The notes beneath the pieces were generated by a model. That model worked only from the letters and a program-made list of their open reading frames with translations. It made no database searches and was not told the origin of the DNA. A DNA stretch of 64,000 nt from JAAZBV01 sp964460435 (GTDB lineage: Bacteria; Desulfobacterota; DSM-4660; Desulfatiglandales; HGW-15), in assembly GCA_964460435.1 (NCBI GenBank), contig CAYWRH010000003.1, positions 18,335 through 82,334 of the forward strand, given 5' to 3'. Each line of letters opens with the position of its first letter. The first letter of the stretch is position 1. Positions 52,847 to 62,683 of this stretch are shown piece after piece. Made by a program: the position numbers and the translations under genes.

Positions 52847-55267
52847 TTATTTTTCAGTCAACCTGTAAACCCCATCCCATTTTTCTCCGGCTGCTACCGG
52901 AGGATTATTGAGATATTCTTCACATCTTTTAATATATACTTCCGATGGATTTATCTTTGCCTCGGGATAACGTTCAAATTTGATGGATTCCCTGAAACAC
53001 TCTATGGCTCTATTCCACTGCATGTTCAGATAATGGTTTACGCCCTTATCAAAGAGGTTTAAAAGCTCCTTTTCATGCTCTGTAAGCCCGCCCTTCATGG
53101 CGCATAATTCATAAATCTTTACTGGCGCTGATCTCCCCACAACAATAACATTGTCAATATAACGCACCTCAACATGATTAATTGCACGATCCCTTTCACC
53201 CTTTTCATTAATATATTCCATGTTTAGGGTATGTTCACTCACTGCTGTATATATGCCATACTGTTTTGCCCCTGCCTCAAGGCGCGAGGCCAGATTAACT
53301 GCATCACCCATCATGGTATAGTTCATGCGCATTTTGCTGCCCATATTTCCAACAACAATCTCTCCGCTGTTAATCCCTATCCGCATTCTCATGTCATGCA
53401 CAATCTTTGGCCACTTATCATAAGGATTCCAAATTTCAGATGGAACCCTTTTTATATTTCTGTCAGGCTCGCCGGGCAGCTGTTTTTCTTTGCTCCATTT
53501 TTTACGGAGATCAGAGAGCTTGTTCTGCATTTCAACAGCTGCCCTGCATGCACGGAGAGTGTGGTCAGGGATATTCATCGGTGCTCCAAGAAAGGCAATG
53601 ATCGCATCCCCTTCATATTTATCAAGCGTACCCTTCTCTTTTAAAAGAATATCGGTCATGGAAGAGAGATATTCATTCAGAAGGTCAACGAGCTGAGGTG
53701 CGGTAAGTCTTTCAGAAAAGCGGGAAAAATTTTCAATATCGGTAAAGTATGCGGTTATGACCCTTGCCTCGCCGCCAAGTACGGGCACTGTTCTGCTTTT
53801 CACCATATCATCTATCAGTTCAGGCGACAGGTAGCTCGAAAAGGTCGAGTGCAGAAATCTCTTGTTCTTTTCTTCAACAAGAAAATGCCAGGTGGTGAGG
53901 GATGCATATAAAAGAATAACTCCAATGATGGGATAGACCATGTTTACCCACAGGCCATAATCTGAGAATAGCCACATACAGAGATATGTGTAAAGAGTAA
54001 TTGCAAGGGCAGTTGTGGCCAGACCCGTTATTGCCCCTGATCTAGGTATAATAAAGGCAATAATAAGCCCAAGGATAATGACTGCAAGGTAATCATACTC
54101 GGGCACGGTTATTGTCTTTTTTATGAAATCCTGATTGATTATATTTTCTATTACAGTGGCATGCACCTCAAGGCCCGGCTGAGCCGAATCAAAAGGCGTG
54201 TTCCTCATATCATGGGCGCCCTGTGCTGTGGAACCGACAACAACAATTTTATCCTTGAATGTGCCCTTTTTAAAATTACCTTTGAGTATGTCTGTTACTG
54301 AATAACGGGGGATAGTTCCTCCGGGCCCGTAATAGTTTATCAGCAGACCTCCCTTTTCATCTGTTGGCACAAAAAGCCTGCCTATCCTTACACCATCAAT
54401 CCCATAATATTTTGTTATCTGCAATATGAGCGGAGGAGAGTCAAGATAGTTCCAGGCGCATTGAAGAGAAAAGGCGGTATAGACATCATCCCTATCCCTG
54501 TATTTTACTGCAAGCGGCATCCTCCTGATTATTCCATCATCTTCATACGGGAGATCAATATATCCTGATCCGCTGGCAGCCCCGCTTAATATCTCAAGGT
54601 TGATTTCAGGGGCATAGGGGTTTATATATGGATTTAAAAACGGGTCATAGTCATCACCCAGGGCCTCATCATAATCCATCATTGAGTAGAGGGAGTTGCC
54701 TATGACCTTGAATCTTCTGTTAAACTCTTCAGTCTCTATATCATAACCAAGGCTCTCCCTGCTGCTGTGCCAGAAATAGGGCATAACCACCTTTGCCTTT
54801 GAGTTCTTTATTGCATCGGCAAACAGCATATCATTGTCAGACAGCCTTTTAATTTCATACAGATAAGAGAATAGATCATCATCCATTATGTTCATGACAC
54901 TAAGCCTTTTTTCTATCTGGCTGATGATTTCCATGTTTATGCTTTTATCTGGCTCGGTAAAAAAGATATCCATCCCGATAACCTTTGCGCCATCATCAGA
55001 GAGCCTGTTTATCAGGGTTGCCATTTTATGCCTCGGCCAGGGCCACATTCCCTCTTTATCAAGGCTTTTTTCATCTATCACTGCTGCGACAACAAGCCCT
55101 GAGAGAGGCCTCTTGCCCCTCCACTTTAACCGCTGGTCATAGGTCTTGAGTTCAAACAGATGAAAAATCTCGACCCCGTAACCGAGCATTAAAAGTACGG
55201 TAATGATAATCAGGGTAGAAATCGAAACAGGGTTAAATGAAAGAAAGTACCTGAATATTTTTTTCAT
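52847..55267 (-). CDS. CHASE2-domain adenylate cyclase
   Basis: 806 residues. After one N-terminal helix, an extracytoplasmic CHASE2 sensor domain spans about residues 40-370 (RLKWRGKRPLSGLVVAAVIDEKSLD, DKIVVVGSTAQGAHD). Three membrane helices follow (about 385-465), then a class III nucleotide cyclase domain (about 500-720). The metal Asp residues are in YFTDIENFS and YEGDAIIAF; the base-selecting Lys is in TLDKYEGD; the transition-state Asn and Arg are in GDAVNLASRLE. The key residues point to cAMP. An insert of about 40 residues lies before MRMRIGINSGEIVVGNMGS. A TPR-like tail ends the chain. The input signal is unknown. Confidence 0.9.
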   Translation of the reverse strand: MKKIFRYFLSFNPVSISTLIIITVLLMLGYGVEIFHLFELKTYDQRLKWRGKRPLSGLVVAAVIDEKSLDKEGMWPWPRHKMATLINRLSDDGAKVIGMDIFFTEPDKSINMEIISQIEKRLSVMNIMDDDLFSYLYEIKRLSDNDMLFADAIKNSKAKVVMPYFWHSSRESLGYDIETEEFNRRFKVIGNSLYSMMDYDEALGDDYDPFLNPYINPYAPEINLEILSGAASGSGYIDLPYEDDGIIRRMPLAVKYRDRDDVYTAFSLQCAWNYLDSPPLILQITKYYGIDGVRIGRLFVPTDEKGGLLINYYGPGGTIPRYSVTDILKGNFKKGTFKDKIVVVGSTAQGAHDMRNTPFDSAQPGLEVHATVIENIINQDFIKKTITVPEYDYLAVIILGLIIAFIIPRSGAITGLATTALAITLYTYLCMWLFSDYGLWVNMVYPIIGVILLYASLTTWHFLVEEKNKRFLHSTFSSYLSPELIDDMVKSRTVPVLGGEARVITAYFTDIENFSRFSERLTAPQLVDLLNEYLSSMTDILLKEKGTLDKYEGDAIIAFLGAPMNIPDHTLRACRAAVEMQNKLSDLRKKWSKEKQLPGEPDRNIKRVPSEIWNPYDKWPKIVHDMRMRIGINSGEIVVGNMGSKMRMNYTMMGDAVNLASRLEAGAKQYGIYTAVSEHTLNMEYINEKGERDRAINHVEVRYIDNVIVVGRSAPVKIYELCAMKGGLTEHEKELLNLFDKGVNHYLNMQWNRAIECFRESIKFERYPEAKINPSEVYIKRCEEYLNNPPVAAGEKWDGVYRLTEK

Positions 55268-55428
55268 AGCGGCTCTCCAGATTCTTGGGATCAGATTCTA
55301 TGAGATATATCAATATTGTCCAGTAAATACAAGGAATTCAATTGACATACTATCTTGATATTGTTAGCTTCAAGAGTCTGTTAAACAAGTATGTTTTATC
55401 CAGTTTAGAGAAGATTAAGGGTTTGAAA

Positions 55429-56712
55429 ATGACACAATTATTAAGTGCCAGGGCCGGGATCATTACGCCTGAGATGAAAATAGTGGCTGAAAAGGAAGCT
55501 GTTGATGCGGCTCTATTAAGGGAGAAGATTGCCCTGGGGCGCGTTGTAATTCCTGCCAATATCAACCATAAAAATTTGAGTCCCTGCGGAATTGGAGAAG
55601 GTCTCTCCATAAAGGTTAATGCAAATATCGGAACATCATCAGACCATGCTGATATAGATGAAGAGCTTGAGAAGATGAATGTGGCTATTGATGCAGGCGC
55701 TGATGCTGTTATGGATCTCTCCACAGGAGGCAATATCAATGAATGCAGAAAAAGGATTATTAATGCATCAAGGGTGCCGATCGGCACTGTGCCCATATAC
55801 CAGGCCGTGGTAGAGGCCATAAATAATAAGGGGGGAGTAATTCACCTCACGGTTGACAAGATATTCGAGGTGATAGAATCCCAGGTGGCTGAAGGTGTGG
55901 ATTTTATTACAGTGCACTGCGGTCTTACAAGGGCGGCGCTTGAAACGCTTAAAAGACAGAAGAGGATAACCAATATTGTAAGCCGAGGCGGTGCGCTCTT
56001 GACCACATGGATGCTGCATCATGACAGGGAAAACCCTCTTTATGAAAACTATGACAGGCTTCTGGAGATAGCAAAAAGGTATGATGTCACATTGAGCCTT
56101 GGAGACGGGTTAAGACCGGGATGCCTTGCTGATGCTACTGACCGTGCGCAGATACATGAACTCATGACCCTGGGGGAGCTTACCGATCTTGCCTGGGATC
56201 AAGGGGTGCAGGTTATGATAGAGGGGCCAGGACATGTGCCTATGAATCAGATAAAGGCAAATATACTGCTTCAAAAACAGCTCTGTAAAAATGCGCCATT
56301 TTATGTGCTGGGGCCCCTTGTGACTGATATAGCGGCAGGTCATGACCATGTTGCCTGCGCAATAGGAGGGGCAATAGCAGGGGAGGCAGGGGCCGATTTC
56401 TTATGTTATGTAACGCCTTCGGAACATTTATCCTTGCCTACCATTGAGGATGTGCGCGAGGGGGTAATCGTAACAAAGATTGCTGCACATGCGGCTGATA
56501 TTGCAAGGGGAAACAAAGGCGCCATAGAACGTGATAAAAAGATGGCAATGGCAAGAAGGAACCTTGACTGGGAAACCCAGATGCAGTGCGCCCTTGATCC
56601 AATCAAGGCAAGACGCATAAGGGGCGAGAATCCTCCGGGTGAGAAGGATGTCTGTACCATGTGCGGCAAGTTCTGCGCAATAAAACAGGTGAGGGAATAC
56701 TTTAACGGCTGA
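55429..56712 (+). CDS. thiC: Phosphomethylpyrimidine synthase (ThiC family)
   Basis: 427 residues from ATG 55429, preceded by TTAAGGG; a TTG at 55342 would add 29 residues with no family likeness and is itself part of a TTGACA that may be the -35 element. The radical SAM cluster motif is CTMCGKFC at the C-terminus, and GTSSDHADIDEELEKMNVAIDAGADAVMDLSTGG (ends given) is typical. It makes the pyrimidine of thiamin from AIR. No TPP riboswitch motif was seen upstream, so the BzaF branch (hydroxybenzimidazole for cobamides) cannot be excluded. It abuts mnmE, which converges with it. Confidence 0.88.
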   Translation: MTQLLSARAGIITPEMKIVAEKEAVDAALLREKIALGRVVIPANINHKNLSPCGIGEGLSIKVNANIGTSSDHADIDEELEKMNVAIDAGADAVMDLSTGGNINECRKRIINASRVPIGTVPIYQAVVEAINNKGGVIHLTVDKIFEVIESQVAEGVDFITVHCGLTRAALETLKRQKRITNIVSRGGALLTTWMLHHDRENPLYENYDRLLEIAKRYDVTLSLGDGLRPGCLADATDRAQIHELMTLGELTDLAWDQGVQVMIEGPGHVPMNQIKANILLQKQLCKNAPFYVLGPLVTDIAAGHDHVACAIGGAIAGEAGADFLCYVTPSEHLSLPTIEDVREGVIVTKIAAHAADIARGNKGAIERDKKMAMARRNLDWETQMQCALDPIKARRIRGENPPGEKDVCTMCGKFCAIKQVREYFNG

Positions 56713-58098
56713 TCATTTACCCAGACAGAAGTTGCTGAATATCCTGTCATAAAGATCATCTCCTGAACTTTCGCCTGTAACCTCTTCAAGATTTTCAATG
56801 CCGCTTTTAAGGTCAACGGCTATGATCTCTATCGGTTGTGTCTGCATCAGGTTTAAGGCCGCATTCTTGAAATGGTTAAGCGCCTGTGATAATGCGGTCT
56901 TCTGCCTTATATTCGGGACAAGATGGTTTTCAAGGCCTGTATCACTCCCTGATATCTTTTCAACCATCCTCTCCTCCAGTATATCTATCCCTTCACCTGT
57001 AAGGGCGGATATTTTTACAATATCAGATTCTCCAGCCAGCTCCCTTATTTCCTCTTCATTCACAGCCCCCGGTAGATCAATCTTGTTAAGGATGATTATG
57101 CACTTGTTGCTATCTATTACTGAAAGCAGTTCCCTGTCATTTTCATCCAGAGGTCTGCTCTGATCTATTACCGCAAGTGCAAGATCAGCCTCTTTGAGTT
57201 TCTTTCTGGCAAGGTCGATGCCTATCAGTTCAATGGCATCTTTGCCTTCCCTGAGCCCTGCTGTGTCGGTTATCTTAAATGGGATTCCATTGATATAGAG
57301 TGTCGTCTCTATCAGATCCCTTGTTGTGCCAGGTATTGGCGAAACTATAGCCCTCTCCTCCTTGATAAGACGATTTAGAAGGCTGGACTTACCGGTATTA
57401 ACCCTGCCTGTGATCACCGTATCTATCCCTTCTATCCAGATCTTTCTTGAAGAATGGGATTGAATGATTTTTTCAACCGGGGCAATAATATAATTTGTGA
57501 GCCCGGAAAGAATGGCCTCATTACTGTGGGTTATTGATTCATCTTCAGGGTAATCAATTGCAACCTCTGCTATTGCAAGGAGATCAAGAGCCTTATCCCT
57601 TATCCCCCTTATCTCTTTTCCTGATTCTCCGCTCAACTGGCGGTTTGAAAGGATAATCCCCCTTTCTGACTTTGCATTAATAAGGTCCATTACTGCCTCG
57701 GCCTGGATAAGATCAATCCTGTTGTTCAGGAATGCCCTGAATGTAAATTCGCCGGGTTTTGCGAGCCTTATACCCTGTTCAAGGATTAACTGTAGTATTC
57801 TTGATAGCAGCACCGGGCCGCTATGGGAGTTAATTTCAACAATATCCTCTCTTGTGTATGTGTGCGGGGCCTTCATGAATGAGAGGAGCACCTCATCAAT
57901 CGCTTCATTTGAGGATGGATCAATTAAATGACCATGATAAAGCCTGTGACTTTTTATTGACCTGTCTTTTGATGATCTGAAAAGTCTTTCTGCAACAGCA
58001 AGTGAAAGAGGCCCGCTTATCCTGATTATACCGATACCGGCCATGCCGTAGGGGGTGGCTATTGCCGCAATCGTGTCATTTTCTGGAAGGTTTGACAT
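56713..58098 (-). CDS. mnmE: tRNA modification GTPase MnmE
   Basis: 461 residues. The N-terminal folate-binding domain starts TIAAIATPYGMAGIGIIRISG; the G domain has GRVNTGKSSLLNRL (G1), DTAGLRE (G3) and NKIDL (G4); the chain ends in CLGK, the usual catalytic Cys tail. With MnmG it modifies U34 of certain tRNAs. It is the last gene of the rpmH-rnpA-yidD-yidC-jag-mnmE block. Confidence 0.97.
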   Translation of the reverse strand: MSNLPENDTIAAIATPYGMAGIGIIRISGPLSLAVAERLFRSSKDRSIKSHRLYHGHLIDPSSNEAIDEVLLSFMKAPHTYTREDIVEINSHSGPVLLSRILQLILEQGIRLAKPGEFTFRAFLNNRIDLIQAEAVMDLINAKSERGIILSNRQLSGESGKEIRGIRDKALDLLAIAEVAIDYPEDESITHSNEAILSGLTNYIIAPVEKIIQSHSSRKIWIEGIDTVITGRVNTGKSSLLNRLIKEERAIVSPIPGTTRDLIETTLYINGIPFKITDTAGLREGKDAIELIGIDLARKKLKEADLALAVIDQSRPLDENDRELLSVIDSNKCIIILNKIDLPGAVNEEEIRELAGESDIVKISALTGEGIDILEERMVEKISGSDTGLENHLVPNIRQKTALSQALNHFKNAALNLMQTQPIEIIAVDLKSGIENLEEVTGESSGDDLYDRIFSNFCLGK

Positions 58099-58120
58099 CT
58101 TTTCCGGTTTGACCTGGATA

Positions 58121-58160
58121 AACAGGCATCAGTAAATAAGTGCCATACCCGATGCCTGTT
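58121..58160 (-). other. Hairpin between jag and mnmE
   Basis: AACAGGCATC (58121-58130) and GATGCCTGTT (58151-58160) form a 10-base-pair stem with a 20-base loop in the 75-base gap between jag and mnmE. There is no strong T run, so it may be a partial terminator or an RNA processing site. Confidence 0.45.
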
Positions 58161-58173
58161 CAATTATAAAATT

Positions 58174-58944
58174 TTATCTTTTGGGGATTATTACAACCCT
58201 TTTAAGAAGCCCCTCTCCTCTGCTTCTGGTTTCCAGCTTTTCCACATTCTTGAGGGCCAGATGAACTATACGCCTGTCATGCGGGTTTAAGGGGCTTGTT
58301 GAGAATGGCTTTTTATATTTTTTGGCCTTGTTGCCTATCTTGAGAGCCATCTCTGTAAGTGCATCAACCCTTCTCTGCCGGTAATTCTCAGAGTCTATAA
58401 TTACCTTTATCTTCTTGTCTGCATCCCTGTTTATAATTTTATTAAGGATGTACTGAAGCGCATCAAGTGTCTTGCCCTTCCTGCCTATCAGGATGCCTGA
58501 GGTGTCGCCTTCAATAACAAGGGATATTTTGCCCTTTGAGCAGCTCCCCCTTACGCTTGTCTCAACAGGTATGAGTTTAAGGATATTATCCAGCGCATCA
58601 ATGGCGCTCTTCAAATAAGGCGCAAGATTTTCATCTGCCTCTTCTGTCTCCTCATTATCTTCTGCCTCCCCCTCATCAGCCTCTTCTATCTCTTCATCTG
58701 AGTCAGAGTTATCAAAATGTTCAAGGTCGTTATAATTCTCAAAATCGTCATCGTCATCATCAAGGTCTGATTCTTTGATTGTTACCCTTATTTTGGTTTT
58801 TCTTGTGCCAACAAGGCCAAAAATTCCTGCTGAACCCGGTTCAATAATTTCAAACTCCAGGTTTTCAGGCGATATCTTTAATTCACGAGAGGCATTGTTG
58901 ATAGCCTCTTCAGCGGTCTTTCCTTCAAATTCATAACTGTCCAT
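58174..58944 (-). CDS. jag: Jag/KhpB RNA-binding protein
   Basis: 256 residues. An N-terminal Jag domain (FEGKTAEEAINNASRELKI, GSAGIFGLVGTRKTKI) is followed by a very acidic linker (about 57-107, mostly Asp and Glu), a KH domain with the GRKG loop in GILIGRKGKTLDALQYIL, and an R3H domain (PHDRRIVHLALKN, RVVIIPKR). It binds RNA and affects cell division or elongation in other bacteria. The acidic linker is unusually long. It lies 16 bases after yidC. Confidence 0.95.
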   Translation of the reverse strand: MDSYEFEGKTAEEAINNASRELKISPENLEFEIIEPGSAGIFGLVGTRKTKIRVTIKESDLDDDDDDFENYNDLEHFDNSDSDEEIEEADEGEAEDNEETEEADENLAPYLKSAIDALDNILKLIPVETSVRGSCSKGKISLVIEGDTSGILIGRKGKTLDALQYILNKIINRDADKKIKVIIDSENYRQRRVDALTEMALKIGNKAKKYKKPFSTSPLNPHDRRIVHLALKNVEKLETRSRGEGLLKRVVIIPKR

Positions 58945-58960
58945 GCATATCCTCCAATCT

Positions 58961-60631
58961 TTACACCGGCTTTTTGTTGATATAGTACTGCTGACCTATA
59001 GAAAGGATATTTTGTGTCAACCAATAGAGTACCAGGCCGGATGGGAAATTAATAAACATTACCGTGAACATTATCGGCATAAACATCATTATTTTTGCCT
59101 GGGCAGGGTCTCCTACCATAGGCTGCATCTTCTGCTGGATAAACATTGATAACCCCATCAAAAGGGTGAGCACCGGTATACCGTATGGAGGCTCCATAAA
59201 TGGAATACCGAAAGGCAGGCTGAACAATCTGTCTGGGGTAGACAGATCCTTTATCCAGAAGGCAAAGGGTTCATGTCTCAGCTCTATAGAGCTGCTCAGC
59301 ACAGAATACAGTGCGATAAATACAGGTATCTGGATCAGCATCGGAAGACACCCGCTCATGGGATTGACCTTGTAGGTCCTGTACAGCCCCATAAGCTCCT
59401 TGTTCATCATCTCCCGGTTGTCCTTGTATTTTTCACGTATTTTAGCCATTAACGGCTGAAGTTTCTGCATCTCCTTCATGGATTTCTGGCTCTTGTGGGT
59501 GAGAGGCCAGAATATTATCTTGATAATTATAGTCACCAGAATTATTGAAAACCCGAAGTTTTTTAAATACCTGTTAAAAAAGAGAAGCACAAAATGCAGA
59601 GGTTTTGCAATAACATCAAAAAAGCCGTAATCAATGGCTGACTCAAGGTTATTGCCAAATCTCTTTAGTATCTTGATCTCTTTTGGACCAAGGAACAGGG
59701 AATAGCCCTTCACTAATTCTGTAGACGGCAATATCTCAACAGATTCGGAGAAATGTGTTGCAGTAATTGCTCCGGTTTTCTGAAGTGTCCCTATGTAACG
59801 GGCCCCCTTTTTTTCCTCAGGGGCAACCGCTGTTATAAAATACTCATCTTCATAGGAAAACCACTCTATGTTGCCAGTAATGTCTGCATCCTCTTCATCC
59901 TTGAGATCCTTGGGCTTGAACTGTTTAAGGTCATTGTTAACATAAACAGCTGTTCCTTTAAAAGAGTAATACCTTTCCTTTTTTTGTTCGGGTGTATTAC
60001 TGATTACTGATTTGATATTCCCAGTTGCAACATTTAAAGAGCTGTTGGATACCTTTATTTTGACCCCTATATCGTACCTGTCAGGTGAAAAACTGAAGAG
60101 CTGCTCTATGGTTATTCCTTCAGGAGAATTATATCTAAATGAAAGGGTCTCTGTATTATTGCCCTGGTTAAGATTTATAACCTCTTTATCAGGGGTAAAA
60201 AAGAGGGCAGGGGACTCTTTTATCTTTGGATTATTAAAGATAAAAGATAGATGATTTTGTGTCTCCCCATTTTCTTTGAAAAGTTCAACATCTGGTGACC
60301 CCGGTTCGATTGACACCTTGAATTTTTTCAACTGAAACCCTATGATCGAAGGGCCTTTATTCGTTAGGGTAGCCCTATATAGAGGCGTTTCAACTATGAT
60401 CCTCTTTTCAGGAACAGAATTGCCCAACACCTCATTATCAGTTTTATTGTCAATAGGCTCAGGTGCTATTGCAGACAGATCTGCTGATCCCTTGTTTATA
60501 TCCATCGGGATTTTTTCTTCTCTCTTTTGGGCCTCATTCACAGGGATATTTGTCTTTGGTATAAAAAACTGTGCCCAGATAACAAAAACCAGAAAAGACA
60601 GTATAAAGGCCAAAATTGCTCTTTTTTCCAT
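58961..60631 (-). CDS. yidC: Membrane protein insertase YidC
   Basis: 556 residues, Gram-negative form. One N-terminal helix (AILAFILSFLVFVIWAQFF), a large periplasmic domain (about 60-340) and the conserved five-helix core with VNPMSGCLPMLIQIPVFIALY. It inserts proteins into the inner membrane, alone or with Sec. Part of the rpmH block. Confidence 0.97.
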   Translation of the reverse strand: MEKRAILAFILSFLVFVIWAQFFIPKTNIPVNEAQKREEKIPMDINKGSADLSAIAPEPIDNKTDNEVLGNSVPEKRIIVETPLYRATLTNKGPSIIGFQLKKFKVSIEPGSPDVELFKENGETQNHLSFIFNNPKIKESPALFFTPDKEVINLNQGNNTETLSFRYNSPEGITIEQLFSFSPDRYDIGVKIKVSNSSLNVATGNIKSVISNTPEQKKERYYSFKGTAVYVNNDLKQFKPKDLKDEEDADITGNIEWFSYEDEYFITAVAPEEKKGARYIGTLQKTGAITATHFSESVEILPSTELVKGYSLFLGPKEIKILKRFGNNLESAIDYGFFDVIAKPLHFVLLFFNRYLKNFGFSIILVTIIIKIIFWPLTHKSQKSMKEMQKLQPLMAKIREKYKDNREMMNKELMGLYRTYKVNPMSGCLPMLIQIPVFIALYSVLSSSIELRHEPFAFWIKDLSTPDRLFSLPFGIPFMEPPYGIPVLTLLMGLSMFIQQKMQPMVGDPAQAKIMMFMPIMFTVMFINFPSGLVLYWLTQNILSIGQQYYINKKPV

Positions 60632-60711
60632 TAATAAACCAGATTCAATAATTTATTCACATGCGCCGTTTTCAGTCTGATATTTATGACTTTCAGCCAC
60701 CTCATGATAAA

Positions 60712-60957
60712 TTAGGTTAAAGGATTATACCCACCGGGGTGAAACGGATTACATTTGATAATTCTGATTACCGCCAATACCCCACCCTTAAACACCCCGT
60801 ATTTTTTAAAAGCAAGGCAGGCATAGGCTGAACAGGATGGATAAAACCTGCAGGAAGGGCCTTTAAGAGGGGATATAATCTTCTGGTATAGGTATATGCA
60901 CCCTATTGGCAAATACCTGAGATTATATATCAGATCCTTTATCCAGGATAATTTCAC
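60712..60957 (-). CDS. yidD: Membrane protein insertion efficiency factor YidD
   Basis: 81 residues when started at the GTG at 60957, which has GAGGAA 4 bases upstream; an ATG at 60987 is also in frame. The family core is YLYQKIISPLKGPSCRFYPSCSAYA with its three Cys, and the end is CNPFHPGGYNP. It overlaps the end of rnpA by 35 bases. Confidence 0.93.
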   Translation of the reverse strand: MKLSWIKDLIYNLRYLPIGCIYLYQKIISPLKGPSCRFYPSCSAYACLAFKKYGVFKGGVLAVIRIIKCNPFHPGGYNPLT

Positions 60958-61273
60958 CCAGTTCCTCTTTAATATCTGCATAAGCAAGAAGGAAGGAATT
61001 TTTTTTCCCTATGATAACAAAGTCATATCCAATGGAAAAACTCTTTTTATTCAGTCTGTAAAACTCTCTTAAAAGCCGTTTGATCCTGTTGCGTTTAACC
61101 GCATTACCTGTCTTTTTAGTTACAGTAATTCCAAATCTGCGTATGCCCGCATGGTTTTCTTTTATTATGACTAAAAAGTGTTCAGTATGAAATCTTTTCC
61201 CTAATCGATTTAGATTGACAAAATCCCTTCTGTTCAATAACCTTTCTCGCTTAGGGAATGAGTTCTGTCTCAT
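60923..61273 (-). CDS. rnpA: Ribonuclease P protein component
   Basis: 116 residues. The N-terminus FPKRERLLNRRDFVNLNRLGKR and the RNR motif KKTGNAVKRNRIKRLLREFYR are diagnostic. It helps the RNase P RNA to mature tRNA 5' ends. It starts 9 bases after rpmH and overlaps yidD. Confidence 0.96.
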   Translation of the reverse strand: MRQNSFPKRERLLNRRDFVNLNRLGKRFHTEHFLVIIKENHAGIRRFGITVTKKTGNAVKRNRIKRLLREFYRLNKKSFSIGYDFVIIGKKNSFLLAYADIKEELGEIILDKGSDI

Positions 61274-61282
61274 GAATAAAAG

Positions 61283-61417
61283 TTAAACAGTCAGTCGTTT
61301 TCGACCTTTAGCTCTTCTTCTTTTTAGTACCTTAATGCCGCCAATGGTGCTCATTCTTGCTCTGAAACCATGAGTACGGACTCTTTTGATGTTGCTTGGT
61401 TGAAAAGTTCGTTTCAT
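61283..61417 (-). CDS. rpmH: 50S ribosomal protein L34
   Basis: 44 residues, too short for the usual cut-off but unmistakable: it begins MKRTFQPSNIKRVRTHGFRA and ends in a run of Arg and Lys (KRRRAKGRKR). First gene of the block and next to rnpA, as in most bacteria. Confidence 0.97.
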   Translation of the reverse strand: MKRTFQPSNIKRVRTHGFRARMSTIGGIKVLKRRRAKGRKRLTV

Positions 61418-61461
61418 TTTAATGCCTTCTTTCAAAAGATTGTATGTAAAAATAAACGGCT

Positions 61462-61490
61462 ATTTAACCGTAATAAGTTTTTTTTGTCAA
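61462..61490 (-). promoter_or_regulatory. Promoter of the rpmH operon
   Basis: On the minus strand a perfect TTGACA (61490-61485), a 17-base spacer and TTAAAT (61467-61462), 45 bases before the rpmH start. Confidence 0.75.
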
Positions 61491-61504
61491 GATCATAAAA
61501 ACAT

Positions 61505-61533
61505 TTTACTGTAGCATAATAAAGGTCTATAAG
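61505..61533 (+). promoter_or_regulatory. Candidate promoter of mreB
   Basis: TTTACT (61505-61510), a 17-base spacer and TATAAG (61528-61533), about 40 bases before the mreB start. It is back to back with the rpmH promoter. Confidence 0.55.
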
Positions 61534-61573
61534 TAATTTAATCTATATCTTTTATTTCTGAAAGGAGCGAAAT

Positions 61574-62608
61574 ATGTTGCTTGACCCCATTCTCGGTCTG
61601 TTTTCCAATGATCTGGCGATTGATCTGGGGACAGCCAATACCCTTGTCTATGTCAAGGGCAGGGGGATTGTTCTGAGCGAACCCTCTGTAGTTGCTGTAA
61701 GAAAGGATGCAAAAGGGATTAATAAGGTTCTTGCGGTAGGCAAGGAAGCAAAGATGATGCTTGGCCGTACCCCCGGCAATATCTCTGCTATAAGACCCAT
61801 GAAAGATGGCGTGATAGCCGACTTTGAGATCACGGAGGCCATGCTGAGGCATTTTATAAGAAAGGTTCATAACAGGACTACTCTTGTCCGGCCAAGGATA
61901 ATTATTTGTGTTCCATCCGGCATTACCCAGGTGGAAAAGAGGGCGGTCAGGGAATCTGCGGAATCAGCAGGGGCAAGAGAGGTTTTTCTTATTGAAGAGC
62001 CTATGGCCGCTGCAATCGGGGCAGGACTGCCAATAACAGAACCAACAAGTAATATGGTTGTTGATATAGGTGGAGGCACAACAGAAGTTGCGGTTATCTC
62101 CCTTGCCGGAATCGTGTACAGCAAATCGGTGAGGGTGGGTGGTGACAAGATGGACGAGGCCATACTTCAGTATATAAAAAGGAAATACAACCTTCTTATT
62201 GGTCTGTCTACTGCAGAGATCATCAAAACAACCATTGGCAATGCATACCCCAGTGATCATATTGAAACCATAGAGGTCAAGGGACGTGACCTGGTTACGG
62301 GCATACCAAAGATACTTACCATAGATTCTGATGAGGTACGTAAATCAATTTCAGAACAGGTTGAGACCATTGTTGAGACTGTCAGGATCGCCCTTGAACA
62401 GACCCCCCCTGAGCTTGCTGCAGATATTGTTGACAGGGGCATTGTATTGACAGGAGGAGGCGCCATGTTAAAGGAGCTGGATGTTTTGCTCAGGGAGGAG
62501 ACAAAACTGCCCATTACAATTACAGAAGACCCCCTCTCTACAGTTGTGCTGGGTTCAGGAAAGGCGCTGGACAATATGAATGTCCTAAGAGAAGTAATGA
62601 TCAAGTAA
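61574..62608 (+). CDS. mreB: Rod-shape actin homologue MreB
   Basis: 344 residues. The actin-type phosphate loops are IDLGTANTLVYVKG and VVDIGGGTTEVAVI; the adenosine motif is LTGGGAMLKELD. It forms filaments under the inner membrane that guide side-wall peptidoglycan synthesis, so the cell should be rod-shaped. AAAGGAG precedes the ATG. mreC and mreD follow in the usual order. Confidence 0.98.
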   Translation: MLLDPILGLFSNDLAIDLGTANTLVYVKGRGIVLSEPSVVAVRKDAKGINKVLAVGKEAKMMLGRTPGNISAIRPMKDGVIADFEITEAMLRHFIRKVHNRTTLVRPRIIICVPSGITQVEKRAVRESAESAGAREVFLIEEPMAAAIGAGLPITEPTSNMVVDIGGGTTEVAVISLAGIVYSKSVRVGGDKMDEAILQYIKRKYNLLIGLSTAEIIKTTIGNAYPSDHIETIEVKGRDLVTGIPKILTIDSDEVRKSISEQVETIVETVRIALEQTPPELAADIVDRGIVLTGGGAMLKELDVLLREETKLPITITEDPLSTVVLGSGKALDNMNVLREVMIK

Positions 62609-62683
62609 ACAGGTTTATTTTACCGGAGAGCGGCCTGGGGATAATTATCCGCCGCTTATTGGTAATGCATCTTATCAATAAAA

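Noticed and set aside
53231..53644. 137-residue ORF opposite the adenylate cyclase
   Set aside because: Its composition follows the complementary codons of the conserved cyclase domain, and there is no start signal.
61418..61573. Chromosomal origin near rpmH
   Set aside because: rpmH often lies close to dnaA and oriC, but no dnaA gene, no cluster of DnaA boxes and no AT-rich unwinding repeat were seen; the region is explained by two divergent promoters.
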